Source: Chitinivibrionales bacterium
GTDB lineage: Bacteria; Fibrobacterota; Chitinivibrionia; Chitinivibrionales; WJKA01
DNA length: 64,000 nucleotides
Reading direction: 5' to 3'
NCBI GenBank assembly: GCA_014728295.1
Contig: WJLW01000033.1
Span: 124,001-188,000 of the forward strand
In this document: positions 44,254 through 52,414 of the stretch, one piece after another
How positions within the stretch are numbered: the stretch's first letter is position 1
How the letters are laid out: each line of letters starts with the position of its first letter
Translations under genes and position numbers: made by a program
The notes under the pieces: generated by a model
Told to the model about the DNA's origin: nothing
The model's database searches: none
Seen by the model: only the letters and a program-made list of their open reading frames with translations

Positions 44254-44748
44254 TATTGTCCCTGGTAGTGGTTTATAATTGTGTTAAAATAGATAAATGG
44301 CCTGGGCCGTGAGGCGGTTATCGTGCAGCATAGTCAGGATAGAGCCCGATATTTTTTTATCCAAAGCAGGTGTCGGGATGAGGTGAATACTTCCAAATGC
44401 GCGCCTGAAGAGGTTGACCTGGAAAAATGCTGGCTGGATTTTGTCCGATTGATGCGAATTGCATCACAATGCCGGCAAGGTATATTTTTGAACGGGGGTG
44501 ACTGAGTTTGTACTTCAGGTGTCAAACTGAATAAGGGAAAGGTACCGGTGAACCATCCACAAGATGATTTCACCGGGTAGCAGATTCAGCAGAGCATCGG
44601 GATAATCGGCAGCTAAATATGAATGCTATCAATTAATTTAGGTAGCATTACTTCATTTTTCATTATATTTTTAGTATGCTTTTGTGGGGACGCGCTTTTT
44701 TCAATTTTGCTAAGGGTTTGCAGCTAATTTTCATGAAAGGGGGACCTG
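44254..44748. other. Intergenic region with clustered inverted repeats, possible structured RNA
   Basis: About 495 bp with no supported gene. Between 44451 and 44589 several stems can be drawn on the plus strand: GATGC/GCATC (44451-44465), AGTTTG/CAAACT (44505-44528), and nested CTGAAT/ATTCAG (44527-44532 with 44584-44589) around CCGGTGAA/TTCACCGG (44545-44552 with 44569-44576). The AGGGAA...CGGTGAA..TCC run faintly resembles the start of a cobalamin riboswitch, but no B12 box is seen. The rest is AT-rich and should hold the promoter of the fibro-slime gene. Confidence 0.35.
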
Positions 44749-47022
44749 ATGGTTCTCAAAAGCTGGTTGCGTAGTTTAAACGCTCAATTTTCTGGCGTCC
44801 TGCCTCTGCGTATGGTTTTAACTGTTTTTTTGCTGGTGTGTTTTTCTTCCCTGTCTCGTGCTCAAAACCCACCAGATACATCCGGACAGGATACGTTGAA
44901 GGTGATCGATACGATTTGGATGGAAGTGAAGATGAGGGATTTTCTTTACAAAGACACCTACGGTCCCGGTTGCCAGGCAACTCAAGGTAATCCCGGACCG
45001 GAATGCTATGATATAGGTAAGCATCCGGACTTTTACAGCAATGATGGTCCTTCACCATGCATGGGGTCTGATTTTATGATGCCCAAAATTGATACGGTTG
45101 ACGATACATCAGCCTTTTATGATTATGATAACCGGGGCCCGGTTCTTAACCCCAACCGAAGCAATCAGCAATGTATCAAGTCTTTCGAGGATTGGTATAG
45201 TGACAAAGACACGCTGACGAACAGGCCATTTCTGGTTCGCATACCTTTCCTGGTATATAATGACGGTCTCATGAGGTACACAAACCTGAATTTTTTCCCT
45301 TTGGATGACCATAAAACATGGCTTCCCCTGAGTGAGCCACCGGTAAGTACATTCGGCAACCAGGGCTCTGCCCATAACTACGGATTCACGACTGAATTTC
45401 ATGCGTCATTCGTATATAATGAAGGCGCAAACCAGACATTTACCTTTACCGGTGATGATGATGTCTATGTGTTTATCAAGGATAGCCTGGTGCTGGAAAT
45501 TGGCGGGATTCATTCCAAGCTCAGTAAAACACTCTATCTCGATTCCTTGCCGGATGGATTTTTGCAGCATGGTGAAAGCTACTCATTTGATTTCTTCCAT
45601 GCAGAAAGGCGGATGCTGAGTTCGCGTGTGCAAATTACCAGCATGTTTCTGGTACCGCGGGAACGGACGAAGATTTTGAAGGCAAAGGTGAGGGATATCG
45701 AAGGGAAAGTGCACGACGGTTTCGAGCCCTGTAAAAATTGCTTTGATAGAGGCTACGTGGAGCAAAAGATTGCTACGACAGGCATGAATACGAGTTTTAG
45801 CGGAGATTATAGGACACCGCTTATTACTAGTAAGGCAAAAAATTCTGACTGCGCCTTTTTCTCTCAATCTCTGTATGATTATTGGTACAATGATCTTGGA
45901 ACTGACACTGTGCGACCATTTAGATACGATATTGTACTTGACGAAATTTCTCCCGGAGTATGGGGATATGATGCCGGTAGCTATGGTTTCTGGCCGCTTG
46001 ATGAAGATAGCCTTTGGCAGCCCTTTTACCCCAATGGCCCAATGCCATTCGGTCACTGGGACGGTCAAAGATGTTTTTCCGGCGATGCAGACCATAATTA
46101 TCATTTCACAACGGAAATTCACAACCAAATCAAATTTAACAAAGGTCAGGGACATTATTTCAAGTTCTGCGGTGACGACGATGTATGGGCTTTCGTAAAT
46201 GATAGTCTTATAATGGATTTAGGCGGATTACATTCAAAATTATGCGACAGCATATTTCTGGATAGTTTGCCGGATGGCTTTCTTGAGGATGGTCAATCGT
46301 ATGCATTCGACTTCTTTCACGCGGAGCGTCAACATCGGGCCTCGAACATGGCAATCGTAACCAACTTCCGTATCGACACCTACGATCGTGCCGGTGTACA
46401 ATCCGACGTAAAATTCTCTTCAACCGGCACCTACAACGACCTCACCGTCCTCGACAGCTTCACCGTCTCCGGCGATTCGTTGTATATACAGGTTTTTGAC
46501 GATATGCAGACCACCGGCATCGATACGGTATACATCGATATTCTTGGTCCGAACTTCGAAAAAGAGCGCGTCATGCTTGTCGAGACAGACGGCCGCAGCG
46601 GCGTGTATCGCGGCGGGATTGCGTATGGCGACTGGAATCCGAGAACCCGCCTCGACGGTATTCTGGATATCGGTCCGTTTGAGCGTTTTTCATATTACTA
46701 TCGCGGCAAAAACGAAATCGAGACGAATCAGCAGGGAACTCCGTCGAAGGATACGACGCCGTTTGTGGGCGTCAACGACCTGCTTCGCAAGCAGATTTCG
46801 CACGATGTTTTCGTCAAGCGCCAGCCGAAATCGTTTGTATTTGCCTCGCAAGCGGGCGGCAACCTGTTGATTTATCAGCTTGATGGACGTCTGGTAGCGC
46901 ATGTGGTTATCAAACCTAATTCGTACTTCAGAATGCCCCGCAAATTTGCCGGTAAGTCATACATATATAAATGGCAAAGCGGAAAATTCCGCAAGCAGGG
47001 CCGGTTGATGCTGACCAGATAA
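44749..47022 (+). CDS. Secreted protein with two fibro-slime domains and a C-terminal sorting-like tail
   Basis: A 757-residue protein with a signal peptide (hydrophobic core about 20-36, cut near SRAQ). Two tandem fibro-slime domains (about 55-305 and 312-550) each carry YxFTTExH, FxGDDDVxxFxxDSLxxxxGGxHSK and LxDSLPDGFL..G.SYxFDFFHAER. The family is abundant in Fibrobacter and related to PA14-like lectin modules; roles in surface adhesion to polysaccharide are suspected, not shown. A beta domain follows (about 560-660), then a tail with LLIYQLDGRLVAHVV and a closing basic strand, resembling a type A T9SS signal. GGGGG lies 5-6 nt before ATG. Ligand unknown. Confidence 0.88.
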   Translation: MVLKSWLRSLNAQFSGVLPLRMVLTVFLLVCFSSLSRAQNPPDTSGQDTLKVIDTIWMEVKMRDFLYKDTYGPGCQATQGNPGPECYDIGKHPDFYSNDGPSPCMGSDFMMPKIDTVDDTSAFYDYDNRGPVLNPNRSNQQCIKSFEDWYSDKDTLTNRPFLVRIPFLVYNDGLMRYTNLNFFPLDDHKTWLPLSEPPVSTFGNQGSAHNYGFTTEFHASFVYNEGANQTFTFTGDDDVYVFIKDSLVLEIGGIHSKLSKTLYLDSLPDGFLQHGESYSFDFFHAERRMLSSRVQITSMFLVPRERTKILKAKVRDIEGKVHDGFEPCKNCFDRGYVEQKIATTGMNTSFSGDYRTPLITSKAKNSDCAFFSQSLYDYWYNDLGTDTVRPFRYDIVLDEISPGVWGYDAGSYGFWPLDEDSLWQPFYPNGPMPFGHWDGQRCFSGDADHNYHFTTEIHNQIKFNKGQGHYFKFCGDDDVWAFVNDSLIMDLGGLHSKLCDSIFLDSLPDGFLEDGQSYAFDFFHAERQHRASNMAIVTNFRIDTYDRAGVQSDVKFSSTGTYNDLTVLDSFTVSGDSLYIQVFDDMQTTGIDTVYIDILGPNFEKERVMLVETDGRSGVYRGGIAYGDWNPRTRLDGILDIGPFERFSYYYRGKNEIETNQQGTPSKDTTPFVGVNDLLRKQISHDVFVKRQPKSFVFASQAGGNLLIYQLDGRLVAHVVIKPNSYFRMPRKFAGKSYIYKWQSGKFRKQGRLMLTR

Positions 47023-47041
47023 GATCGCATCGGATTTGAAG

Positions 47042-47078
47042 CCGCACAGGCTGGAGCATGGGGCTTCAGCCTGTGCGG
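47042..47078 (+). terminator. Strong hairpin after the fibro-slime gene, possible terminator
   Basis: CCGCACAGGCTGGAGC (47042-47057) pairs with GCTTCAGCCTGTGCGG (47063-47078) over 16 positions with one G-U pair and a 5-nt loop. No T-run follows, so it may act as an mRNA 3'-end stabiliser or need Rho. Confidence 0.5.
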
Positions 47079-47370
47079 TTAAGAGTAAGTCGGGATTGAT
47101 CAAGCAAAGAGGCCCGGGAGTACTGACACTAGGTCGCGTGAGTCGATGGTGTTAGTGGAATTCGCTTATTATTATCAAGGAGTTACTCGCTGTGAGGAGT
47201 TGCGGTGACTGCGAAAAATTGCCCTTCGCCGTTCAATAGATTGAACGCTTAATCATCAGTTAATCTGCCAAAACAAGAAATCTTGGTAAATGCTACCCCT
47301 TTTCTTTATATTTAGCATTACTTTTGGTGCAACAATATTCATTGTTTAATTCACAGGAGAATTCTTAATT
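47079..47370. other. Leader region of the 47371 gene
   Basis: No gene seen. Near 47304-47330 the string TTTCTTTATATTTAGCATTACTTTTGG resembles TTTCATTATATTTTTAGTATGCTTTTG before the fibro-slime gene (about 44658-44684), suggesting a shared promoter type for the two secreted proteins. Confidence 0.35.
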
Positions 47371-48933
47371 ATGTATCATCCTGCAAAGTCTGTGGTTGGG
47401 AGTTGTGAAGTGGTTAATAAGTGGATCCTTTCGGCACTATTGCTCAGCGTTATCGCGTTGAATGCATCCGCCGTGAACTGGGCGACGTTGCTGGCCGACC
47501 GGGATGAAGTTGAAACGTTTACCGGTACACAGAATGTGAAAGTGGTATTTACCTCCGAAGGCAGTCTTTACTATGTCGATTATTCCGAAAGCAACAATCC
47601 GTCGGTGCATGAAATCATTGCCGAATCGGAAGCGGCAATTCCGGTAATTTCTCCGGATGGAAACTGGATAACCTATGCGACCGGTACTTCGGCCGATGCA
47701 AATACCAATTCGCCCAGCACCGCCTGGCTGGTTGAGATGAAGGAGAGCGCCACGCCGATACAGGTATCCGATGATGATAAGGGATTTGTGCCTCGGTTTG
47801 TGCAGGATCAGATAAATACGCCCACCGTGCTCTATTCAACCTGCGGCACCAATCCCGGTTCGGAAATCTGGAACGGATGCGGCAAAATGTACAAACGTGC
47901 CTATAGTGGAGGTTCATTCGGAAACCCGGTACCGGTATATGAAGGCGGAAGCTATCATGGCGGCTTATCCTATGATAATCGCTATATGTGCGCAGCCGAA
48001 AATGACCTGAACGGCTTTATCCTCGATTTGGAAAATGCAAGTTCCGGACCGTCCAAAGTGCATACGATTGAGGTGACAAAAAATGCTGACGGTTCCGATA
48101 CCGTCTGGTCAATGCAGACGTGCAATCCATCCATTTCTGCAAGCGAAATATTTACCGATGCGATACTGTATCTGGACATGGGCGGAAGCTCTATTGCATC
48201 ATCGTGCAAGTGCACTCATGCTCAGCTCGGTTCCGGCCAGTGGAATTTTCATGGCCGTATGTTCATCAGCAGGTCGGACGGCAAGGTTTACAAATTCATC
48301 GATCCGATCCATAGTGACTATGATATCGTTGCCAGTATTGATATTAAAGACGGCAAAGAGCCCGGCGCAAGCATCACCGAGCTGCAATGGGAGCATTGCG
48401 AATGGACCAACCATCCCTACTTTGCCGCCTCAGCCATGAAAGTCAAGCGCAGATGGTACGATCCCAGTAAATCGGGTCCGATCAAATGGATTGATCGCAA
48501 TCTGGGCGAGGAAATTTACCTGGTCAACCTCAAAGAAGACAAAAAACTGAAAATTATGGAAGTCGATGACAAATCTTCTCAAAGCCTTGACCACCATTTT
48601 CAATTCGTCTGGATCTGGGTTGAAAAACCTCAGAATTTCGACGAAGATGAAAATTGGCTTAAAAACGACATCAGCCCGGTTGTCCAACCTACGCAGCTTC
48701 GATCGGTTGACAATGGAATTATCTCTGCCCGGGATAATGTAATTTCTGCAAGCTCTGACATTAAAAAGGTTGCAGTATTTAATGTTCAGGGTGAATTGAT
48801 TCGTGCAATAGATGTTTCGCGGAAGAGTATCACGCTTAACCGGGGATACTTTTCACATTCAGGATTATATCTCGTTAAAGCCGAGACAGCCAACGGCGCC
48901 AAAGCGTCATTCCGTTGGGTTGTTTCGGAATAA
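47371..48933 (+). CDS. Secreted TolB-propeller-like protein with T9SS-like sorting tail
   Basis: A 520-residue protein with a signal peptide (about 16-34, ending NASA). The body shows repeated beta blades with PVISPDGNWITYATG, GGLSYDNRYMCAAEND, GQWNFHGRMFISRSDGKVYKF and an EWTNHPYFAAS motif shared in form with the protein at 33109. Several cysteines (CGTNPGSEIWNGCGK, SCKCTH) may form disulfides. The C-terminus (about 440-520) has KVAVFNVQGELIRAIDV, HSGLYLVKAETANG and a final basic strand, a good match in pattern to type A T9SS sorting domains. GGAG lies 11 nt before ATG. Function unknown. Confidence 0.7.
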   Translation: MYHPAKSVVGSCEVVNKWILSALLLSVIALNASAVNWATLLADRDEVETFTGTQNVKVVFTSEGSLYYVDYSESNNPSVHEIIAESEAAIPVISPDGNWITYATGTSADANTNSPSTAWLVEMKESATPIQVSDDDKGFVPRFVQDQINTPTVLYSTCGTNPGSEIWNGCGKMYKRAYSGGSFGNPVPVYEGGSYHGGLSYDNRYMCAAENDLNGFILDLENASSGPSKVHTIEVTKNADGSDTVWSMQTCNPSISASEIFTDAILYLDMGGSSIASSCKCTHAQLGSGQWNFHGRMFISRSDGKVYKFIDPIHSDYDIVASIDIKDGKEPGASITELQWEHCEWTNHPYFAASAMKVKRRWYDPSKSGPIKWIDRNLGEEIYLVNLKEDKKLKIMEVDDKSSQSLDHHFQFVWIWVEKPQNFDEDENWLKNDISPVVQPTQLRSVDNGIISARDNVISASSDIKKVAVFNVQGELIRAIDVSRKSITLNRGYFSHSGLYLVKAETANGAKASFRWVVSE

Positions 48934-48939
48934 TTCTTA

Positions 48940-48981
48940 CAGGTGCATGCGCCCTATGGTGCTGGGTGGCGTGTGTGCCTG
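48940..48981 (+). terminator. Wobble-rich hairpin after the 47371 gene
   Basis: CAGGTGCATGCGCC (48940-48953) can pair with GGCGTGTGTGCCTG (48968-48981) over 14 positions, four of them G-U. The pairing works only in the plus-strand RNA. No T-run follows. Confidence 0.3.
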
Positions 48982-49003
48982 ACCGGAAAGTGAGGTGGGT
49001 CTC

Positions 49004-49855
49004 ATGGAAAAGAGCGTAAATCTTGCCGAGGAAACTGCTTTACAACTCTATATGAGGGAAATCGGCCGGAGTAACCCTCTGTCTGCCGATGAGGAGGCAA
49101 TGCTTTCGGCGTTGATCCGCAAAGGCGACAAGAAGGCGCTTCATCGTATGGTGGAAGCGAATTTGCGTTTTGTGGTTTCCGTGGCTCGCAATTATCAACA
49201 TCAGGGTCTGCCGTTGGGAGATCTGATCAATGAAGGCAATGTCGGCCTAATTCGCGCAGCTAAGCGGTTTGACGAAACGAAGAAATTCAAATTTATTTCC
49301 TATGCCGTATGGTGGGTACGTCAGGCCATTTTGCAGGCCCTGGCAGAGCAATCGCGTATCGTTAATTTGCCGCTGAATCGAGTGGGAGCGATTTACAAGA
49401 TCGGCAAGGCGCTTAAAAAGCTCGAGCAAAAATATTTCCGCGTTCCCAATGTCGATGAGATTGCCGACGAGACGCAGCTTAAATCCACCGAAGTCAAAGC
49501 GACCATGAAAATTGGCGATCGTCACATGTCGCTCGAAGCTCCGCTTGACAAAGGTGAAGATTCCAATATGTACGATCTGCTCATTGACGACAAGCAGGAA
49601 ATGCCCGACGAAAAGCTGATCGAGTTAACCATGCATAATGAAATCGGTAACATGCTGGATTTGCTTAATGAGCGGGAGCGCCAGATTGTAAAACTTTACT
49701 TTGGTCTGGGTGATGAAACAGCATATACCCTCGAGGAAATCGGCAAGCGATTCAATTTGACGCGCGAGCGGGCTCGTCAAATCAAGGAAATTGCCTTGAA
49801 GCGCCTGCGGAGGTCAAATTACACCCGAAGGCTGCGTGCCTATATCAGAAGCTGA
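49004..49855 (+). CDS. Primary-type sigma factor (RpoD/SigA-like, lacking region 1.1)
   Basis: A 283-residue sigma-70 from ATG 49004, chosen because GAGGTG lies 6 nt upstream; a GTG three codons earlier overlaps this site. Region 1.2 (LQLYMREIGRSNPLSADEEAML), region 2 with GLPLGDLINEGNVGLIRAAKRFDETKKFKFISYAVWWVRQAI-type sequence including the -10 recognition helix, region 3 (about 125-205), and region 4 with LTRERARQIKEIALKRLRRS. The short form without region 1.1 matches housekeeping sigmas of the Bacteroidetes/Chlorobi side. Because it sits alone among secreted-protein genes, an RpoS-like alternative sigma cannot be excluded. Confidence 0.88.
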   Translation: MEKSVNLAEETALQLYMREIGRSNPLSADEEAMLSALIRKGDKKALHRMVEANLRFVVSVARNYQHQGLPLGDLINEGNVGLIRAAKRFDETKKFKFISYAVWWVRQAILQALAEQSRIVNLPLNRVGAIYKIGKALKKLEQKYFRVPNVDEIADETQLKSTEVKATMKIGDRHMSLEAPLDKGEDSNMYDLLIDDKQEMPDEKLIELTMHNEIGNMLDLLNERERQIVKLYFGLGDETAYTLEEIGKRFNLTRERARQIKEIALKRLRRSNYTRRLRAYIRS

Positions 49856-49881
49856 ATCTGGCGAACATAATGCGGTTAATC

Positions 49882-49913
49882 GAAGGGCAGGCACTTGGTC
49901 TGCCCTTTTTATT
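49882..49913 (+). terminator. Rho-independent terminator of the sigma gene
   Basis: GGGCAG (49885-49890) and CTGCCC (49900-49905) with a 9-nt loop, followed by TTTTT. Confidence 0.8.
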
Positions 49914-49931
49914 TCCGGTCGGGGAAAGGAG

Positions 49932-50918
49932 ATGTATTTTCCGAATATGAAGCTACTTACTCTCAGCGTTCTGGTGACCGGCGTACTATTCGCCATCAAT
50001 TCAGACAGCAGCGCAGCAATTGATGAACATGCGGACGAATGGCATATTCCCGGAAAGGGAAGAGCCGTGCGCCTCTATGCAGGTAAAACACCCACGCACT
50101 ATTATCGGCTGAAAGCAGACGCTGCAGCCGGGCGTGAACTGATGAGGCAGAAAGAAAAAGAGGTCAACGCCAACTTTGCCTATTGGGTTGATTACCTCAA
50201 AAAACATAAGCATGATCCCGGCCTGGTCAGGGAAGCATTGTATCGCCTGGGGTATGCGCGCGGCAAAAATGCACCCAAAGCAATCGCACTGATGAAGCAG
50301 GTTATTGCGCGTGATGAATATGATATGACCGCAAGGACATCCGCCGTCAGCACCTTGTCCAGTTTATTGCATGGATGTGATCTCGATGACGCGGTCGTGC
50401 TTGACAATATCTACTACCTCAAAAAACTGCTCGAGCACGATGCTGTCGCAGTGCGCATGCAGGTCGCCGTCGTGCTGATGTCGTTTGGCGAAGCTGCCGC
50501 CAACCGGGAGGTCTTGCTTTCAGCTTACGATAATCCGGAGTTTAGAAGCTGCCGGAAGTGTCTGGCGTGCAAGGGGTGCGTTGCGCAAAGCATCGCAACA
50601 ATCGGAGGCGAACGGGCGCGGGAAGCTCTGTATCGCGCAATGGCATACGGCGACCTCGATGCGGAGATTAAAATCGCAATTGCAAAGGCAATCGTATCAC
50701 TGGGCAACGAATCCAGAGGCATCCGCCATCTGAAAAATATTCTAAAAAAGGCGCCCGACAAGCGATCCCGCGCAAAAGCGCTCTATGCATTGGCACCCTA
50801 CGTGCAGCGACAGGACGTTAGCAGCTTTTTGCAGGAAGTTCGCGACGAGCACAACGAGAAATTGCTGCGTATCACCGCCGGTCGAATACTGCAAAAGGAG
50901 TGCCCGGATTGTTTGTAG
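49932..50918 (+). CDS. Exported HEAT-repeat protein with CxxCxxCxxC cluster
   Basis: A 328-residue protein with a signal peptide (about 6-30, ending SSAA). ATG 49932 is taken because of the GGGGAAAGG upstream; ATG 49947 is an alternative. From about 90 on it is built of paired helices of the HEAT/armadillo type (VREALYRLGYARGKNAPKAIALMKQV, AVRMQVAVVLMSFGEAA, AEIKIAIAKAIVSLGNES). A cysteine cluster C207-x2-C210-x2-C213-x2-C216 interrupts the repeats, and the C-terminus ends CPDCL. The cluster spacing recalls iron-sulfur or zinc binding. It overlaps the following amidase gene and is probably translated with it. Function unknown. Confidence 0.65.
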   Translation: MYFPNMKLLTLSVLVTGVLFAINSDSSAAIDEHADEWHIPGKGRAVRLYAGKTPTHYYRLKADAAAGRELMRQKEKEVNANFAYWVDYLKKHKHDPGLVREALYRLGYARGKNAPKAIALMKQVIARDEYDMTARTSAVSTLSSLLHGCDLDDAVVLDNIYYLKKLLEHDAVAVRMQVAVVLMSFGEAAANREVLLSAYDNPEFRSCRKCLACKGCVAQSIATIGGERAREALYRAMAYGDLDAEIKIAIAKAIVSLGNESRGIRHLKNILKKAPDKRSRAKALYALAPYVQRQDVSSFLQEVRDEHNEKLLRITAGRILQKECPDCL

Positions 50919-51700
50919 TCAGATTCTTCTGCATCGTTTTGTGCTTGAGCGTACTCGTGGCGCATGCTTACGATCCAGATCCGGCCATCGCGTATGCCGA
51001 ACTCTGGTATGATGATTGCAATCATGAGTGCACCAGCCTTTACCGTGAATGCACACCCTGGTCATACTGGGGCATGGACTGCTGCGGCTACCCGTCCAAA
51101 GGCGGCGATTGCGCCAACTTTATTTCGCAGTGCCTGATTGCCGGCGGCGAATCCGGTTTCAACGATACGAAACCCAATCCGCCCTGTCGCGGCTTTCCCT
51201 GCGGGAAGGAAGAAATCGGGGCCAATAATCTTGGTGAATGCCTGAAACAATATCATGGATGGCGGGAAATCGCCTATGGCAAGCGCGAACCGATGCCGGC
51301 CTCGATGAAACCGGGGGATGTCATCGTCTACGGCAAGTCAAGCGGGTGGGGCACCCATATCGCGCTCATCGTGCGGGTAGAAGACGGCAAAGCATACATC
51401 GCTGCGCACTCCTCGCCGCAGTTTGACCGGGTTTATACGTATCTGACCGGTTCGTCGCACGAGTATTACCGATGGATTCAGGCGCCGCGTACGGTCACTT
51501 CAGTTGCTGCACCAACTGTTCTGCAAAGTAAAGATGAGCCATCCGCTTACGCACTTTACACGCTTGACGGCAGAAAGGTGATAGCCGATGTCAATTTAAC
51601 GGGCTTTTCATCACAAACAGCTCACCTGCCGCGCGGAACCTACTTTCTTTGCCCGCAAGGCAGGTTTGCCGGAACTGCTCGGCCAATTGTGCTGAAATAA
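50909..51700 (+). CDS. Secreted Cys amidase-domain protein with T9SS-like tail
   Basis: A 263-residue protein. TTG 50909 is preferred as start: AAGGAG lies 8 nt upstream and the product opens with a clean signal peptide (1-20, ending AHA); GTG 50900 would overlap that site. The mature part matches the putative amidase domain (Amidase_6): DCANFISQCLIAGG with Cys68, and GTHIALIV with the His. Six further cysteines lie between residues 37 and 75. Such enzymes are related to papain-like peptidoglycan or amide hydrolases. The C-terminus (AYALYTLDGRKVIADV, LPRGTYFL, final RPIVLK) is a short type A T9SS-like tail. Overlaps the HEAT gene by 10 bp. Confidence 0.75.
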   Translation: MFVVRFFCIVLCLSVLVAHAYDPDPAIAYAELWYDDCNHECTSLYRECTPWSYWGMDCCGYPSKGGDCANFISQCLIAGGESGFNDTKPNPPCRGFPCGKEEIGANNLGECLKQYHGWREIAYGKREPMPASMKPGDVIVYGKSSGWGTHIALIVRVEDGKAYIAAHSSPQFDRVYTYLTGSSHEYYRWIQAPRTVTSVAAPTVLQSKDEPSAYALYTLDGRKVIADVNLTGFSSQTAHLPRGTYFLCPQGRFAGTARPIVLK

Positions 51701-51742
51701 GCACGTGGTAACATATTCGTATTTGAGATACACTACACTAGC

Positions 51743-52414
51743 TTATCCTCCTCGAATGAAAAACACATGCCCGCCCGGGTATGCTTTGGGGTGGGCGCCG
51801 ATCCGCTCGGCAAACAGGGCGCTTGCCGTCGGCGGGATAATTGCATCCTGCGTACCGTACCAGACTTCTGTAGTGCACCGCGCGCGATGAAGGGGGAGCA
51901 GGGAGGCTTCCTGCAAAAAAATAAGGCCGCATTCAAGCTGGTCGGCGGAGTAGCGACGATAGCCGGTGTCAGGATGCGCAAGGCCGGCCTGCCGGTGGAA
52001 TGAATCGAGCGTCGCCTCGACATTTCTGCGCAACCGGCGTCGCATGATTTTGAGGACGGATGGCTTCCAGCCGGCTGAGAACTGTTCCCGGCTGCAAAAA
52101 CCCGACGCAGGGGAGAGCAGAATCTGTTTGCGGGGTGAGCAGCTCTGCGCCAGCGACCAGGCAAGCATGGCGCCGGTTGACCATCCGGCAACAATGGTGA
52201 ATGCGTCGAGCGAGTCGATGCCGGTCGCTTCGGGCAGGCGTTCCTGCCAATTGTCAACCAGGTGATCATCATTCACGAGCTGGGGGATGAGTGTATTGAC
52301 ATCGGCATAGATCGCCTGCTCACCGAAGATCGGACGCAATATGTTTGGTGCGAAGCTCCACCCGCCCAGCACCAGAATGCTGTCTTGTGTGTCAATTGGT
52401 GTTACCGTGAGCAT
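51743..52414 (-). CDS. Alpha/beta-hydrolase of the biotin operon (BioH/BioG-like pimeloyl-ester hydrolase)
   Basis: A 223-residue hydrolase. The nucleophile elbow is GWSTG with Ser79; the other triad members fit Asp190 (YGTQDAIIP) and His216 (GGHVFF). It opens with SILVLGGWS, like BioH/BioG proteins that free pimeloyl-ACP from its methyl ester to end the BioC cycle. It overlaps bioF by 13 bp as last gene of the biotin operon, the usual place for such an esterase. The sequence is not close enough to name bioH or bioG. No bioC is in the window. Confidence 0.75.
   Translation of the reverse strand: MLTVTPIDTQDSILVLGGWSFAPNILRPIFGEQAIYADVNTLIPQLVNDDHLVDNWQERLPEATGIDSLDAFTIVAGWSTGAMLAWSLAQSCSPRKQILLSPASGFCSREQFSAGWKPSVLKIMRRRLRRNVEATLDSFHRQAGLAHPDTGYRRYSADQLECGLIFLQEASLLPLHRARCTTEVWYGTQDAIIPPTASALFAERIGAHPKAYPGGHVFFIRGG

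Noticed and set aside
44323..44505. 60-codon open frame upstream of the fibro-slime gene
   Set aside because: Starts with GTG without a ribosome-binding site and overlaps the region of inverted repeats; no family.
44527..44589. Cobalamin riboswitch
   Set aside because: Only the opening string resembles the consensus; the B12 box and the conserved CCCGCCACTGT part are absent, and the downstream gene is a surface protein.
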